From NCBI RefSeq assembly GCF_040436345.1, contig NC_133223.1, positions 25,670,410 through 25,734,409 on the forward strand: 64,000 nucleotides of DNA, in the 5' to 3' direction. The DNA is from Pagrus major (taxonomy: Eukaryota; Chordata; Actinopteri; Spariformes; Sparidae). How positions within the stretch are numbered: position 1 is the stretch's first letter; every line of letters starts with the position of its first letter. The notes below the pieces were generated by a model. That model ran no database searches. It was not told where the DNA came from and worked only from the letters and a program-made list of their open reading frames with translations. The position numbers and the translations under genes are program-made. This document shows, piece by piece, positions 1 through 12,940 of the stretch.

Positions 1-345
1 TTCTTAAGCCTAATTATTCAATTTCATGTATGGCCACCCGTCTCCCAACTGCTCTGAGAGGTTAATAAAATGTAGAGGCAGCAGAGCCTCGGCTCACTGA
101 TTTGGTGAATGCTCTTTAAACACATTTTTCATCCATGAAGGGTTTTTCTTTGGAATGTCTCCAGGTGGTCGACTTTTTTGTTGCTAGTTTATCTAGGTTG
201 GATTTTTCATTTGATTTGAATTTAAATGAAATTGTAACTTGGTCAACCCAATCGCCAGAATCAATGTGGCAATGTACATTTCTGCAAACCATGGCTATGA
301 GAAACTTTACCTTTCTTCATGTTGCAAATTTTCACTCCCTTAGCT

Positions 346-520
346 TCAATTTTATGTTGTGACAACACTGTGCTTATAGTCAGGTAAGGTTTAGGCACAA
401 AAACCACTTGGTTAGGGTGAGGAAACAATCACGTTTGGCTTACCTGGTTCAGTCACCATGAAGACAGCTGGAAACAGACCCAACATCCAGTTTTGTTGCC
501 ACTAACATGTCCCGACTCTC
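346..520 (+). repeat. Interspersed repeat family R1, copy 1
   Basis: Shares TTTATGTTGTGA and then GGTTTAGGCACAAAAACCAC, GTTAGGGT and TTTGGCTTA with positions 10,408-10,600, and in reverse with about 7,765-7,830. The copies have diverged. Class unknown. Confidence 0.45.
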
Positions 521-572
521 CTGAAAAGGATCCATTGGTTTCACGCTTAGGGCCCAGACACACCAAACAAAT

Positions 573-968
573 CAAAATCAAATCAATTTTATTTATATAG
601 CCCAAAATCACAATCACATTGCCTCAATGGGCTTAACAATCTGTACAGTGAACAACATCCTCTGTCCTTAGACCCTCGATTTGAGTGAGGAAAAACTGGA
701 AGAAAGATGGATGAAACCTCAGGAAGAGCCACTGAGGAGGGATCCCTCTCCCAGAACAGACATGCAATAGATGTCGCATGTACAGAAAAGAACAACAAAA
801 TCACAGTTTACAAGTTGCATTGACAGAATATCTGATACAAATTATAATATATGTAACGTGTGTGGATCCAGGAGACGACTGGGCAGGACGAGGCACCGCC
901 AAATGGTGCCCGAGCCACACAAAGTCCTCTCCACCGTGGGGACCAGGAAGCGGGCAGGCCACACAAGA
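573..968 (+). repeat. Dispersed teleost repeat (SINE-like, class unresolved)
   Basis: It begins TCAATTTTATTTATATAGCC and continues with TGTCCTTAGACCCTCGAT. I recognise this stretch from many fish genomes as a non-coding interspersed element. Open frames inside it on both strands are incidental. I see neither clear termini nor a tRNA-like head. Confidence 0.65.
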
Positions 969-3900
969 TAATTAGCAAGAGGTAAACAGACATCAAAGAA
1001 TTAGCGGCGACAAAGGCAGACTTTTGCATCACCTCAGGTTGCCTGTGTCTCGGCCAAAAAACAGCACTTGAATGACCTTTTTCCAATGAGCTCTGGTGTG
1101 GTATCCGTTTCACAGTTTTACTGTTTTAAAAGGAGTGTTGAAATGTTTTTACATAACTTTGACCACTCTTTCAACTTATTTGTATACCAACAGTCGGGTA
1201 GCATTCACTACATAAGAAAAAACAAGCTGAGTGGGTTACAGGAAAAAATGTGCTACCTAAAATCCAATGGCACTGAGAGGCCATGTTTATCACCAGTTGT
1301 CTCTGGCCTGCTTATCTCACCCTGCTGCCCTGTACACCTGTATCAGCTGCCAACATCGTTTCACTTTGAAAAGTGGATTTCAAACTATTCCCTTTGCTAA
1401 TTATATTACCGGATGTTTATCTGGAAAAAATTGAATTCTTTTTAGAAGTGCGATGCATAACAACAGATTATTAATTCTCACCTCGGATTGTTTCTACATG
1501 TGGAACGCAGGTTCCCACCTAATTAGGGCAGAATAATTACTTTGAAAAGTTGTTTAAGTGTTGACGCTTGATCTGTCTGCTCTGCTCAGGCTTCATTAAG
1601 GGCTTTGCCTCTGTGTATGAACAGGTGATGATAGCACGCCTTGTGTCTACTGTAATCAAAACAAAGCAAGTCTGTCAACAGTCGAACTTTTTCAAAAGTT
1701 TTGTCACGGTTGAGTTCGAAGAGTGAAGTTTCTATAATGTGCACTGTAATTGCCCTGTAAACACTGTTAGCCATGCTCTTTGCCACTAATGATGAACTTG
1801 AATTTTACTGTAACTGCACACTGTTTTCATCCTATCTATCTACAATTGTAGACTGCAGCTACATTGCACAGAAACTGTGAACGCGCACACATTTAAATAC
1901 TTTTACACTGACTGTTCTGACTGCAGAACCTCCCGTCTCTTCACTTCTCACAAGTCAATAATTAAAGCTGCACAAAACAACATTTTCATATTTACAATTG
2001 CTCCAAAACATTTACAGTACAACCAGTAACAACCAGTGGGTTCCCCAGGTCAGGATCGCACACTGGGCCCAGTTTTAATACAAGATGACAAAGAGCAGCT
2101 GTAGCAGGCTGCCTCCCCGGACAGCACCAGAGATAGAAGTTTTTATGTGTACTGTGAAAAGTTGTTGCTTAAATTGATGAAGCCAGAGATTAACATTATA
2201 GATTATAGCAATTTAGCACCCTTAGCTTGTTGTTTTGGTTTTCTGTGGTCCGACAGATCTTATTAGCCTGCTTTTCAGGCCATCAGGCAGGCAAAAAAAA
2301 GGGTTTTATTTTGAAAAAATTGACAGATCAACATGAATATAAATCGTTTGCTTCACAATTGTTTCATGAAATCAAAATCGTTAATCAATATTCAGCTCTT
2401 TGAATGGTTAATTCCCTCTTGTTCCGTGTCTGTTAAGAGGAAGATGAGTCCCTGATAACTCCCCCTTGATTCCAGCACTGCGTGAGTACTTTTTAACGGC
2501 TTGTACAGCAAAACTATTTAAACTCACTGTCAGAAGAAAGCAAACCATTCTCAATAGCCCATTTACCTTGATGGAAGATTCGGTGCCTTAAAATGTTTCT
2601 TCAAAAGTATTTTCCAATCTTTTATCATCTCTGAAGGACAGGATGTGTGAATGATGTGCAGCAAAAGGTGAAGAGAGGGCTCACCAGTGGCTACCATTGT
2701 ATTAATAATGTTTTGCACTAATAACAAGTGAAACCTAAATGAATTCACTGGACATTTTTGTCACATACTCTGGTATCTCTTTAAGGCAAAGCCAAATCAG
2801 TATGTTGGAAATTACAAGAAAAAATGTTGAACATACTTGCTTGGTATTGTAAAACAAAGGTACAGTGTGTGTGAGTGCACATGAAAATGAATTAAAATAT
2901 GCAAAGGTCATCGACACAGCTCATTGAAATGAATCATAGTGCAGCATTTTTTTATGTAGCGCGCACGATGCTTTAACGGCACTGTTAGGATCCACAGATG
3001 AATTCGTTCATTGTGGGATTTTGACTGAACTCTGAACTGAACATAATCCTGCAGGTTTCGCACTTATTTAACTTAAATTCCATTTAAAGTTGCATAATGC
3101 CCCAGCGGCGCCACAGACAAGCACTTAACTTAACCTCTGCCAACTTTTCTTACATACATACATTTTTTTTTGCACAGTGCAGGTCAGAAAGAAACATTAT
3201 GGATATCTTAATGCAGCAGAAACACAATGGCAGGACTTTGTGTGCATCTGCAAGGACGCCTGACAGTTTTGTGTCCACCTGATAGTTTTGCGTTAATGGG
3301 CAAATCATCTGAATGTGTATTCATCAGAAAAAAATCCATCATAACGCAGTTCAAGAATAGAACATGAAACATCCCTTTGATAAGAAAAAATTCGAAAAGG
3401 AGGCCGTGATGCAGAAGATTAATGAGCCACGGAAATGTGTCGTATCCATCATACACTGGCAGAAGGTAAAAACAGTGCACAACCTTTTTGTAATGGCAGT
3501 TCAGCAATCCACAAACTGGAGGCTGGAGGTCAATCAAACATACCTGTCTTGCAGCAGGAATTTAATAAACTGAAGGTAAAGCCTATTCTTTAACATATAT
3601 CCGCTGTAGATAACAGAAAATAAATCATCCATTCAGTCAGCGGTTCACTGACATTCCTTACTGTACTGAATCACAACAGTACACTTTCATTTTCAATGTT
3701 TCAAAGCTTTTTCTCCATATATCTAACTGTCCTTGATGGCAGAGTTACTAGTGACGTGAGAGCAGAGACTCAGATCAAGTCCTGAGATGTCTTTCTTAAA
3801 ATCCTTTGTTAGGAGTTTTTTTTTTTTAAACCCTCGTTTTAAAATCCTAACAGAGTCGGGAATCGTGTCTCATCACACATATAGAGAGTAACATGAACTT

Positions 3901-6900
3901 CTATAACTCAAAACATCAAGCAAATCATTTTATGAATATAGCAGTTTGATCCAAGATATTTTAAGCGACGCAAAAAAGAAAAATTCCCCAGTGATGATCC
4001 CTTCAGTCTGCAGACACGAAACCTATTAGACCTTTCACACGGCATGAACAACCTCAGATCTCTGAAAGTGAATTGCTTTAATGGAATGCAGTTATTTATT
4101 TTTTCTGTAAAAGTGTCTGTGAATAGTCTTTTGTCAACCCATTTATGCTCATTTTCTACAAATATTCCGTACAGTATTTTACCTTATTGACATTTTTCAA
4201 AACAAACCACAGCCATTTAAATGGATTTTTCATAGACGGGACCTAGTTCTTTTTATTGCCTCCGCCCTGAAATAGACATTTTCATTGATCAGACCGTGCA
4301 CGACACTGCCTCAGCACATGAGGAAAACTTTGAGACCGAAAGGAGGCTATAGTACAATTATGTGCTGTCATAGTTACAGTGAATGGAATAACAACAATGA
4401 TCCAGTGTGGAGGATTTAAAGGCAGTAACTGAATATTCAAAATCATGTTTTTTTTAGTGTTTAATCACCTGAATAGATGAATCTTTTTGGTTTTGTTACC
4501 TTAGAATAAACCTTTTTATCGAGTCTGCCATGTTTCTATGGAAGCCCAGAATGGACAAACTAAACACTGCCTCTAGAAAGGGCCCTCTAGTCATTTCTCA
4601 GTTTGTACATCCTCTGCTCTTTTATCTTCGCCTCCTCTCGCGTCTGAGTCCCTCCTACATGAGATGCGAGCATAGGAGGTGTAGAAAAGACGCGAGGAGA
4701 GAGGAGTCGAGGCAACAGGCATTTAACATAATCAGACGTCCGTGCTTCAGAGCCGTGTTTTAAATCAACATCAATTAAATACGACGTGTGGCGCAGCTGC
4801 ATCGTCCGTTCAGTGTTTCCTTTGTGTTATTAGCCCTATCAGCTGTGTCCATGACAACTTATATATGGACTTTCAATTCACTTCACAACGTGAAAAGATG
4901 TGATTATAAATAAAGGTGAAATGTCATGAAGGAATGCATTAGAACAACTTAGGAGGCGCTACACAAACAGTGAAGGACAGACAGTTTTATCACACATTTG
5001 ATTATCTTAACTTACCAATTCGACTGATGAACACAGAGGGACATTTGTAGAGCTCCACTCCTATTATGGTTTGTATTTTCCAGCTGTGCATCAAACCCTT
5101 TGCATGTCACGGGTGCCAGAAGAACTGCCGCTAAAGGATACACCTCCGGCAAGCCTCTTCCGTCTTGCACCTCCCTCCTCGAGGAGGATCTTAGGAATCC
5201 TTCAATATGGCGCGCTGAGATAGGTTTCCGGGTCACGGGCAGGAGGACGGAGGAGAGAGGAGACACAAAATAGAGAAATTAGACTGCGTATTTAGTCCCC
5301 ACTGTAGGGGAGGGTGAGGTTAAAGGTATTCGGTTGAATGCACTCTGCAACCTCACTGTTAGAGGCTATTAAATCCTGCACGCTGGACCTTTATGCAAAT
5401 TGCAAATTTAAGAGTTCATCATAAGTTTGTCTGCCAGGTCTTGCTGCAACATTGAGCAGTGGTGAATTCAATGCTGTTCTGACTGCAGCTAAAGAACAGC
5501 TGTCAGGCCAGTACGTTTCTTAGATGACTTGACATTTCTATATGTTCAGACAGTGATTCAGTGACTGTCGTGGACGACCTGCCTGACAAAGGTTTTAAGG
5601 GTTTCAGGTCGCTGCTTGTCGCCCTTAAAAATAGACAAATCCCGGGGCTGATTTATGTGTTGCGCTCTCAAGCGCTGCCACCGTTAATACAGTGGCAGAG
5701 TAGAAGTGAATGTATTTACACTGACAGTAAAAGCAGAGATGTTTGTGTTTATCACAGTCAGCGTTTGCCCCCTCTGACAGAGTAAGTTATTCAGTCTCAA
5801 AACACTAAAAGTGGTTATGACACAGACCTTGAGAAATAAATAACACTCACGCGCCGCTTCTTTGTGACCTGAAGTGTGGATGTGAAAGTGGATAAAAGTC
5901 GTGCTCATATCATCATCAAGCTATGCCACTCCTTGCTTTGTATTTAAGAAGAAATACACAAATTAAAATGAATTAATAAAAAAGTATTTCTGCCAGGAAA
6001 CGTAGCACATGATATGTTGGGTGGCAGCTCACCATTGGCCCTCGTCCCTCATCGCTCTCCTGTCGGCAAGTTGCTCATCATGCTAATTAAACACAAGCAT
6101 TTAAAATTTTGGAAGTTTTGAGCAAGTTAAATTAATTTCCCAAAGCTGAAACTTTTTGACTTTTACCGTCCATTTTCCTAAAGTGTATTGCTGAGGCAGC
6201 CCAGATAAGGCGAGGTTTTGTAGATTAAAACCTGTATTTAAATGGCATATAATGACTATACTTTCAACATATAACTGCTTCTACAGGACAATCTGCTGGA
6301 CAGATTTCTTGGCAAAAGTGCTTAAAAAGTAAAATTCTTTTCCGAGTTAGGTACCACCGGAGTGGCGCAGCCTATGAATCACATCCTTGTCCAAAACTAA
6401 TATCGCTCTCAAGTAATTCAAAAGCGTCTGCCTGTGCCTTGTATCGAGTACCTGCATGTTTTTAAATTTTACTGTATATTAGATTTTCCCTATCTGAAAG
6501 TTTTCTAGATAAGCAGCCTTTTAAAAAAAGCCATTGCACCCATACTCACCGGCTCCTGCAGAGGGTCTATGATGTATCTTTCATTGCACTGTGAACCCAA
6601 ATGTCCACGTATTGCCTTCGCATGCCATGAACTGCTTTATTAAAGGTTTGTTCATGATCTGTAAAAAAATTAAAATTCTTCAAATGATCGATCTTTTTAA
6701 TTTTGCAGCCTCACTACACTGAATTAATTATAATATGTCATCTTGTCATTATTGCAAAATTATGGGAACTCCTTTTTACATTATTTCACTTACATTCCTC
6801 TCTGTGGTAACTGCTTTGTCTACTTGAAGCCTGCGGGAAATTCAGATAAAAAGCTGAAGGTCAAAGGCATTTTTAGGCAGAAACTAGAATACATCTTTCT

Positions 6901-7699
6901 CGTCACTGCTTTATTTTGTAAAGAATGTGCACATACAAGTTTTTACATTCTTTATATTTGACTTTATATTCAGGTATGAGTTTTTGTTGTCTTGATGATT
7001 GCACTCACATCCACGACCTCTCAACGAAGGTCTTTTCCTTCCCTGACTGTGTTTTTGGGTACAGTCAAAAATAAATCACTTTAAATCTTAAATCATAATA
7101 CCAGTACTTGGAAAAAGCAGCAAATGCTCTCACCTCTTCTTGCTTTTACAGGTGAAATGGAATCGACCAGAATCAATGGACCATGTGCTTTAAGCACAGA
7201 CCAGAGATGTGGACCAGAGTCAATTTTACTTTGGCTTGAGTCGACTCGAACGACTGCTTTGACAGAAAACACATAACTCGAGACTTGACTTGGACTTGTC
7301 AGTTAAAGATTTGTGACTTGATGACTCTCCAGCTGTCAGCTCTTCCCTGTTTAAAAGTGATGTGGAGGGATTTTTTATTTTATTTTGAAGAAATCAAGAA
7401 ATAAATAAGGTCTCATAATGTTCAGCCCAGTCGACGGATATAATGTTATCAGGTAACATTTCTTCAAACCACAGATATGTCTAAGGTTAACATTTATAGC
7501 ATATCTCATGGTATATCACACTCACATTATATGCTTATTAGCTGCCTTTCACACCAGGCGGTGGAGGGGAAGGACATGGCATTATTACAGCTAACAATGC
7601 TGCCAAAGAGACAACCGCAGATCAAGTCATGCCACTGGATATTTTTAAGAACACCTTGGGATATTTCCAGGTGTTTTTGTGGCCTGACAAGTCTGCAGA
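969..7699. other. Non-coding stretch, no gene seen
   Basis: AT-rich text with frequent stops in all frames. Apart from the hairpin at 4,632-4,713, I recognise no exon, RNA gene or clear transposon. Short open frames are at chance length for this composition. Confidence 0.6.
4632..4713. repeat. Imperfect hairpin, GA/CT-rich
   Basis: Left arm CCTCCTCTCGCGTCT and right arm AGACGCGAGGAGAGAGGAG are near-complementary around a loop of about 40 bases that itself contains CCTCCTA and TAGGAGG. It may be the end of a small foldback transposon. I see no clear target duplication. Confidence 0.4.
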
Positions 7700-7840
7700 C
7701 ATTTCAAGCTGTTTTTTGTGGCGACCATCTCCATCTGTGATCGTGGTTGACTAAAGAAAGTATTTTAAGCCAAACCATGATGTTTTCCTAACCCTATCCA
7801 AGTGGCTTCTGTGCCTAAACCTAGGCAGAGCATAAGCACA
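7700..7840 (-). repeat. Interspersed repeat family R1, copy 2 (reverse)
   Basis: Carries AAGCCAAACCATGATGTTTT, CCTAACCCTATCCAAGTGG and GTGCCTAAACC, the reverse-strand version of the block at 346-520. The copy is diverged and its borders are approximate. Confidence 0.35.
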
Positions 7841-10404
7841 GCCTTGTGACAGGAGAGAAATAGAAAATTCAACCTAAACAAACGTAAAGTTGCAACCTAA
7901 AGAAACTAACATTTATTCCCGCAATTGGGTTATAATGTGATTAATTCCTTCCATTGAATGCCAATAACTATAATACAATTTCAATTCACTGTCGTACTTT
8001 TTGGCCATTTTAAATAAACTGATGAATAATATTATTAGACAGGTACTGATACTTAGTCTCATCTCTTTATATAGTAAAGACCAGATAGGACCAAATAACT
8101 TGTGTCACATGTTTGGCTCAGACACAAGAACACATGACATCCATACTTGCCTCTTCAATATCTGCTTGTGAGTTTTACAATATTGTAATTTTACTGATAA
8201 CTCATGTTTAGATTTTTCCAACCATACCACAGTACACCCTGAGCTCAAAACAAGATTCATGACACAATCGTGCGAGAACAATCAATATTAATTACAGCTT
8301 TTACTACGTATTGATATATACCGCATGTACTATGTTATGTCTCTTGTGTTGAGCAGACAGATAACTGCAATTTCACAGCTTGAACAAGGGTAATGAGCAT
8401 CGGTTGATGAACACAAACACACAAACATTTACCGGAAGCGGTCAACTGTAAAATATTTCTCCTGTCCTGCAAACTGACAGTGAGAGCGATGCATTCAAAT
8501 GTCCCTGCAGTCGGTGCTTTCTGGGTTCTATATAAAAATATGAAAATTGCTGTGGTGTCGTGAGAAGCACCTGTACGGAGATGAATTCAGAGCTCCTCTA
8601 GTGTCACGCCAACGTTCATGTAAAATTTTAATTGTAATGGTACATAAACGTGAGATGAATTCGGCTCTTTATAGAAGGCTGGGTGTGCTCTCTGAGATCC
8701 CACATCATTTCAGTTTTATTCTCCTGAATCATCATCAGACTGACCAATAAGGATCTTCACTGACTGATAAAGCACCACAGCAGCACTGCCTGCAAACTCT
8801 TAAAGCGCGTCTCCGTCCTGCTGCATTGTTTGGTGGTACGTTCGTGCTAAAATGAACAAGACCTCTTTTCCCCTGGTGATCATCACCACGTCTTCACTTC
8901 CGCTTTGAATGTAAAGCTCCGGGGAACTCTTTTATACGTGCAGAAATGTCATCCGTTTGCTAGTCGTTACACTTTGGATTCAGGACACTTATGTTTTTGT
9001 AGTGAAAAATAAATGGCACAGCTAGTCCCCAAAGACTAGGGGCGTGCCTTTAATGTGGAAGTATAACTCTAAAGCCTGCCGCTAATCCAACTTAATTCCA
9101 CATTATAATCAATACTTTGCAACCGGTTTGTTTCCATGCAAATTCGCTCCCATTGTAAGATAATCTTTTAATACGGTTTTAGTATCTCACCAGTGTACCT
9201 CCTTTTCTCCTCTCCCATGTTGACAAAGTGAGTCAGAAACTTTCGAATTTTTCCACATTCGCAGCCTTAACCGCACTTCCGATAACCACTTATAGCTAAA
9301 GAAATAGTCTAAAGCTTATTCTAATCACATCCTGTGAAAAAAAATGAAAAGAGGAGGCTTTAATCTGCCCACAGTTGTCAAATTTAAAAGCCTCACAGGT
9401 ACTCACAGGAAACGCACATGAATAAACTCAGAACACAATTGTGATGAATAGCTTAAAACTGAGAGGAGAGTAGTCCTCCGAGGACACGAATGTCTGGTCG
9501 GCCCTATAAAGAGAATACACAAGGTGCTCAGGGCTCCGCGGTCCCTCTAGAAAAGTGACACAGCATGACAGCATGGAACCCGCCAGCAAATTCCCTCAGC
9601 TATAAACAGAAAACAAAGGAGAAAAAAATGGGAATTAGCAGCAAGCAGGTCAGGTTGTTTACTTCAAGAAGTTAAAAATGGACTCAGCTTACATAGAACT
9701 GTGTTTGAAAGGCTGCGCAGACAGGTGATTCAACTTTCTTGGCTGTTTAGACTTTATAAAGAGTAATGCTTGATTGGGATCCTGACTGTCATGCCAGCTT
9801 TACTGCACCTGTTAGAGTGGGACGAATAACATCTTTATCTTTAACCTAGTGTACAGACTCCAGTGATCTCACGTAAATCTCATCATAGCTCCACCCACCT
9901 TCAACCTGAGCAGCGGTCTAATCAGCCAGTTTAACAGAAGGCACCTTTTGTACGGTAGCCCTGAGGGGCAAAACAATCTGGTGATCCATTTTCTAAGTGT
10001 GATCCAAACTGTTTTCTTTCCCGTGTTGATGACTTGAGAACTGGTGAAAAAAAGGGTTTTGCCAGGATATTCTTTCTAAGTTTGTTAATTTTTTCTGTCA
10101 AAACATGTGGAAAGAAATGATATTTTCAAGAGATTTCTTTTTTTTTTTTCACGTGTGAAACTAAGTAATTAATATTGACTAATTTTTCCTCACTTGCCTC
10201 TCAGGACTTCTTGCTGTGGGTGTGAAGAGTCATTAAATTATGTTTAGACACTCTTTTTTTTTTGTTTACTGTTTTTACTGTGTTAGGCATACAGATAAAT
10301 GGAAATTTCATGAAGGTTCATGGTTTTCTGAGAAGCAACCTTTTGTGGCCTTAAAATACTACATTTATAGTTCCAACGCGACTTTTCTTTAGGTTCAGTT
10401 CTCT
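7841..10404. other. Non-coding stretch, no gene seen
   Basis: No recognisable coding exon or repeat border. Short A and T runs occur near 10,138-10,150 and 10,250-10,263. Confidence 0.55.
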
Positions 10405-10620
10405 GTTTTATGTTGTGATAACGTTGTCTGGTTAGGTTTGGGCACAAAAACAACTCTGTTAGGGTTTGGAAAAGATTATTATTTGGCTTAACATACATGT
10501 TCTGTCAGCCGCAAACACAGCTGGAGCTGTCCCGAGGTCTCCTTAAAAATATCCAGTGGTGTGACTCTTACAGATGTAGAAAAGCTGTGGTCTCGAGTCA
10601 AAAACATCCAGCGGTGTCAA
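10405..10620 (+). repeat. Interspersed repeat family R1, copy 3
   Basis: Matches the 346-520 block at TTTATGTTGTGATAAC, GTTTGGGCACAAAAACAAC and GTTAGGGTTTGG. It continues with an internal echo of its own: AAATATCCAGTGGTGT and AAACATCCAGCGGTGT, about 60 bp apart. Confidence 0.4.
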
Positions 10621-11169
10621 TATGTTTACATTCAGTAACAGAAGTGGAGGTGGCGTATTCTACCACAAAAAGTCTTAAGGCATGTCTACACAGGATGCAA
10701 TTGGGTTTTTCAGTCATCTGTCTCACTGGCGAATGACAGAACTTCTATTTAATGAATCAAGCTACCTCTGCAGGCGATGTCACGTATCAATAAACGCAAC
10801 CAAAAGCCTTTTTATTCCACATACTGTCTTTTTTTCTTCTGTGTAGACACAGATGGGGCACTGAAGCTGCCGATGCTTCTCCCGTTATGCCGCCGGCATA
10901 GACCTGACGTTACACCCCGTCTTCACAGGCTGCTAAGCTAAAGTAGCACCTCAGCAGCAGATTCAGTCCTCCGTCAGTGGCAATACGTGCATTCAACCTG
11001 CTGTGTAGGTCAACCCCAATTTGTAGCTCAATTCTCTTAAGTTCACATACAAAAGAATAAAAAACAGAGAAAAATAGACTTGTGGCCTCCAGACTTCCAT
11101 GTACTTATTACAAGTTGTTAGGGGGGAAACTGAGACATTTGACGAGTGTTGCGTGTGGATCATTGGTGT

Positions 11170-11770
11170 GGAGGACCGGGCGGAGCAAGGGGCAAGCTGT
11201 TGATCAGCTGCTCCTGTTCATCAACCTGACTGCAGCAGCTTTGTGTGGAGGTGAACTCTGTAATGTTGACTGGCAGCTGGAGCTGAAGGGGAAATGTACT
11301 TTACTTCGTGAAGACTTGACAGAGAGGAGATGGGACAAGGAAGAGAGGGAACTGGAGGCTGTAGGGAACGCTGGATTCACAAAACCTTGGTGTGTGCCGT
11401 TGCTCAGTAATGTTAGCTTACGGCTAGTGTACAATAATCTGTAAGTAACTCACATAAACAGTGATGTTCCTGCCATCAAACTCGGTTCACTGTTGAAACA
11501 AGCAGCACCGCTGATGAAAACCTATCTGGTGTGACTCAGGTACAAAAGTTCACAGATAAGTTCATGTTTAAAGTTTTATTCGTGTTAAGTTTCCTCTTGT
11601 TTGCCGACCTCCCTGTCCTCCCTGAAGAAAAAAACGTTACCTTTAGTTAACTTGTGGGTTTCTCTGGGTTTCAACATTAGAGGATAATGTAAGTATAAAC
11701 CAAAACAAAAGTCACGGCAGTTTTAGACGTGTTCATGCAGAATTCTGACACTCAGAGCTACATTTCAGCA
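11170..11770 (+). repeat. Interspersed repeat family R2, copy 1
   Basis: Shares ordered blocks with 17,550-17,995: ATCAACCTGACTGCAGCAG, AATGTACTTTACTTCGTGAA, ACAGAGAGGAGA, GAGGATAATGTAAG and TTCATGCAGAATTC. The 120- and 76-residue open frames here are by-products of the repeat. This copy is diverged and lacks a recognisable left end. Confidence 0.55.
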
Positions 11771-12574
11771 TTTCTGTGACTGTTTATGTGTATTCTCAGC
11801 CTCACCAATCGTTCATTTCTCGCTGGATTGGTTTGAAACTTGCCCTGAATATTCAAGAAACACTTGTGAACATGTATTCATTTAAATACTGTAGTTGTTG
11901 CTGAACGGTTACAGTAATCAAATGAATAACTGGAAGTGTGGTGTGTTGTGTAGTATTAATGTAACTCTATCACATCTAGAATTTATCTGGTCCTGCATAA
12001 AAAACTGGGTGCCACAGAGCTTGTTAAATATAGCTATATATGTTTTTTTTCCCAAGGATTATTCCAATTTCCTTGAAACTTTTGTATTTTAAAGTATTTA
12101 TATTCATTGCATAGATATATACAAAATTCAAAGATGTTATCCTACCTATTCATAATTTTTTTAAATTAGCTAAATTCATACTTTTCACTGGCCGTTATGT
12201 CGCATTCAGTGGTTTTATTTCATTGGTAGATATTTGCATCGTGTCGACTTCAAGGTTTTCTATCTGTCTGATACCTATTGAGCCTGTTTTTCCATACATC
12301 GCACTACTCTGACACTACTACAATGAGTTGAAAGAAAAGCTGATGGGAAGTGCAAACATAATCTGTTTTCAGTCAAGTGGAACACCCACTGTATGCTGCC
12401 ACACAGCACCAAACAATAGACTCCACCAAAACATAACAAAAGACAACAGAACAGCAGACAGAAAGTTCCTGAATGTAGTCTAACAGACACACATGTTTCT
12501 AGGAGGTAGGGAAACTAGTCCTTGACTGATAAATACTTGAATAGGAGGAGCCTCGGTGTAGGCCTTGCTGGCGC

Positions 12575-12940
12575 GAGCTGTCTAGTTTTGGAGATATCAC
12601 TTTATAAGATGTCTGCCTTGTCTCAAGTATGAGTGGAGGGCGGCGTTGTTTGGTAGAAAGAAAATCGCTGCTCCATAAAACTGCTTTGAACAGAGTCTGT
12701 GGATTACCTTGAGTAACCGGGTGATTATTTCAGGAAAGAGACATTGCTGTTGAGTTTTTTAAATATAATATTTTGCGCCCACCTGCTTCCATTGTATTTC
12801 AGAGAAAGCAGACATCTTGCTGGTCAATATCTCAAAAACTGGCAACTTACTGAACACCAAAACAATCTAGAAGGATACAAAGCACTACAGGTAAGGGAGA
12901 AGATGTATATTTTTGATTTTGGTTTGAACTGCCCCTTTAA
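12575..12940 (+). mobile_element. Non-autonomous DNA transposon family M1, truncated copy
   Basis: Its right part aligns in order with 48,935-49,414: GCAGACATCTTGCTG, CAAAACAATCTAGA, AAAGCACTACAGGTAAGG and an end reading CCCCTTTAA. The left end is missing or too diverged. It carries no protein-coding capacity of its own. Confidence 0.6.
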
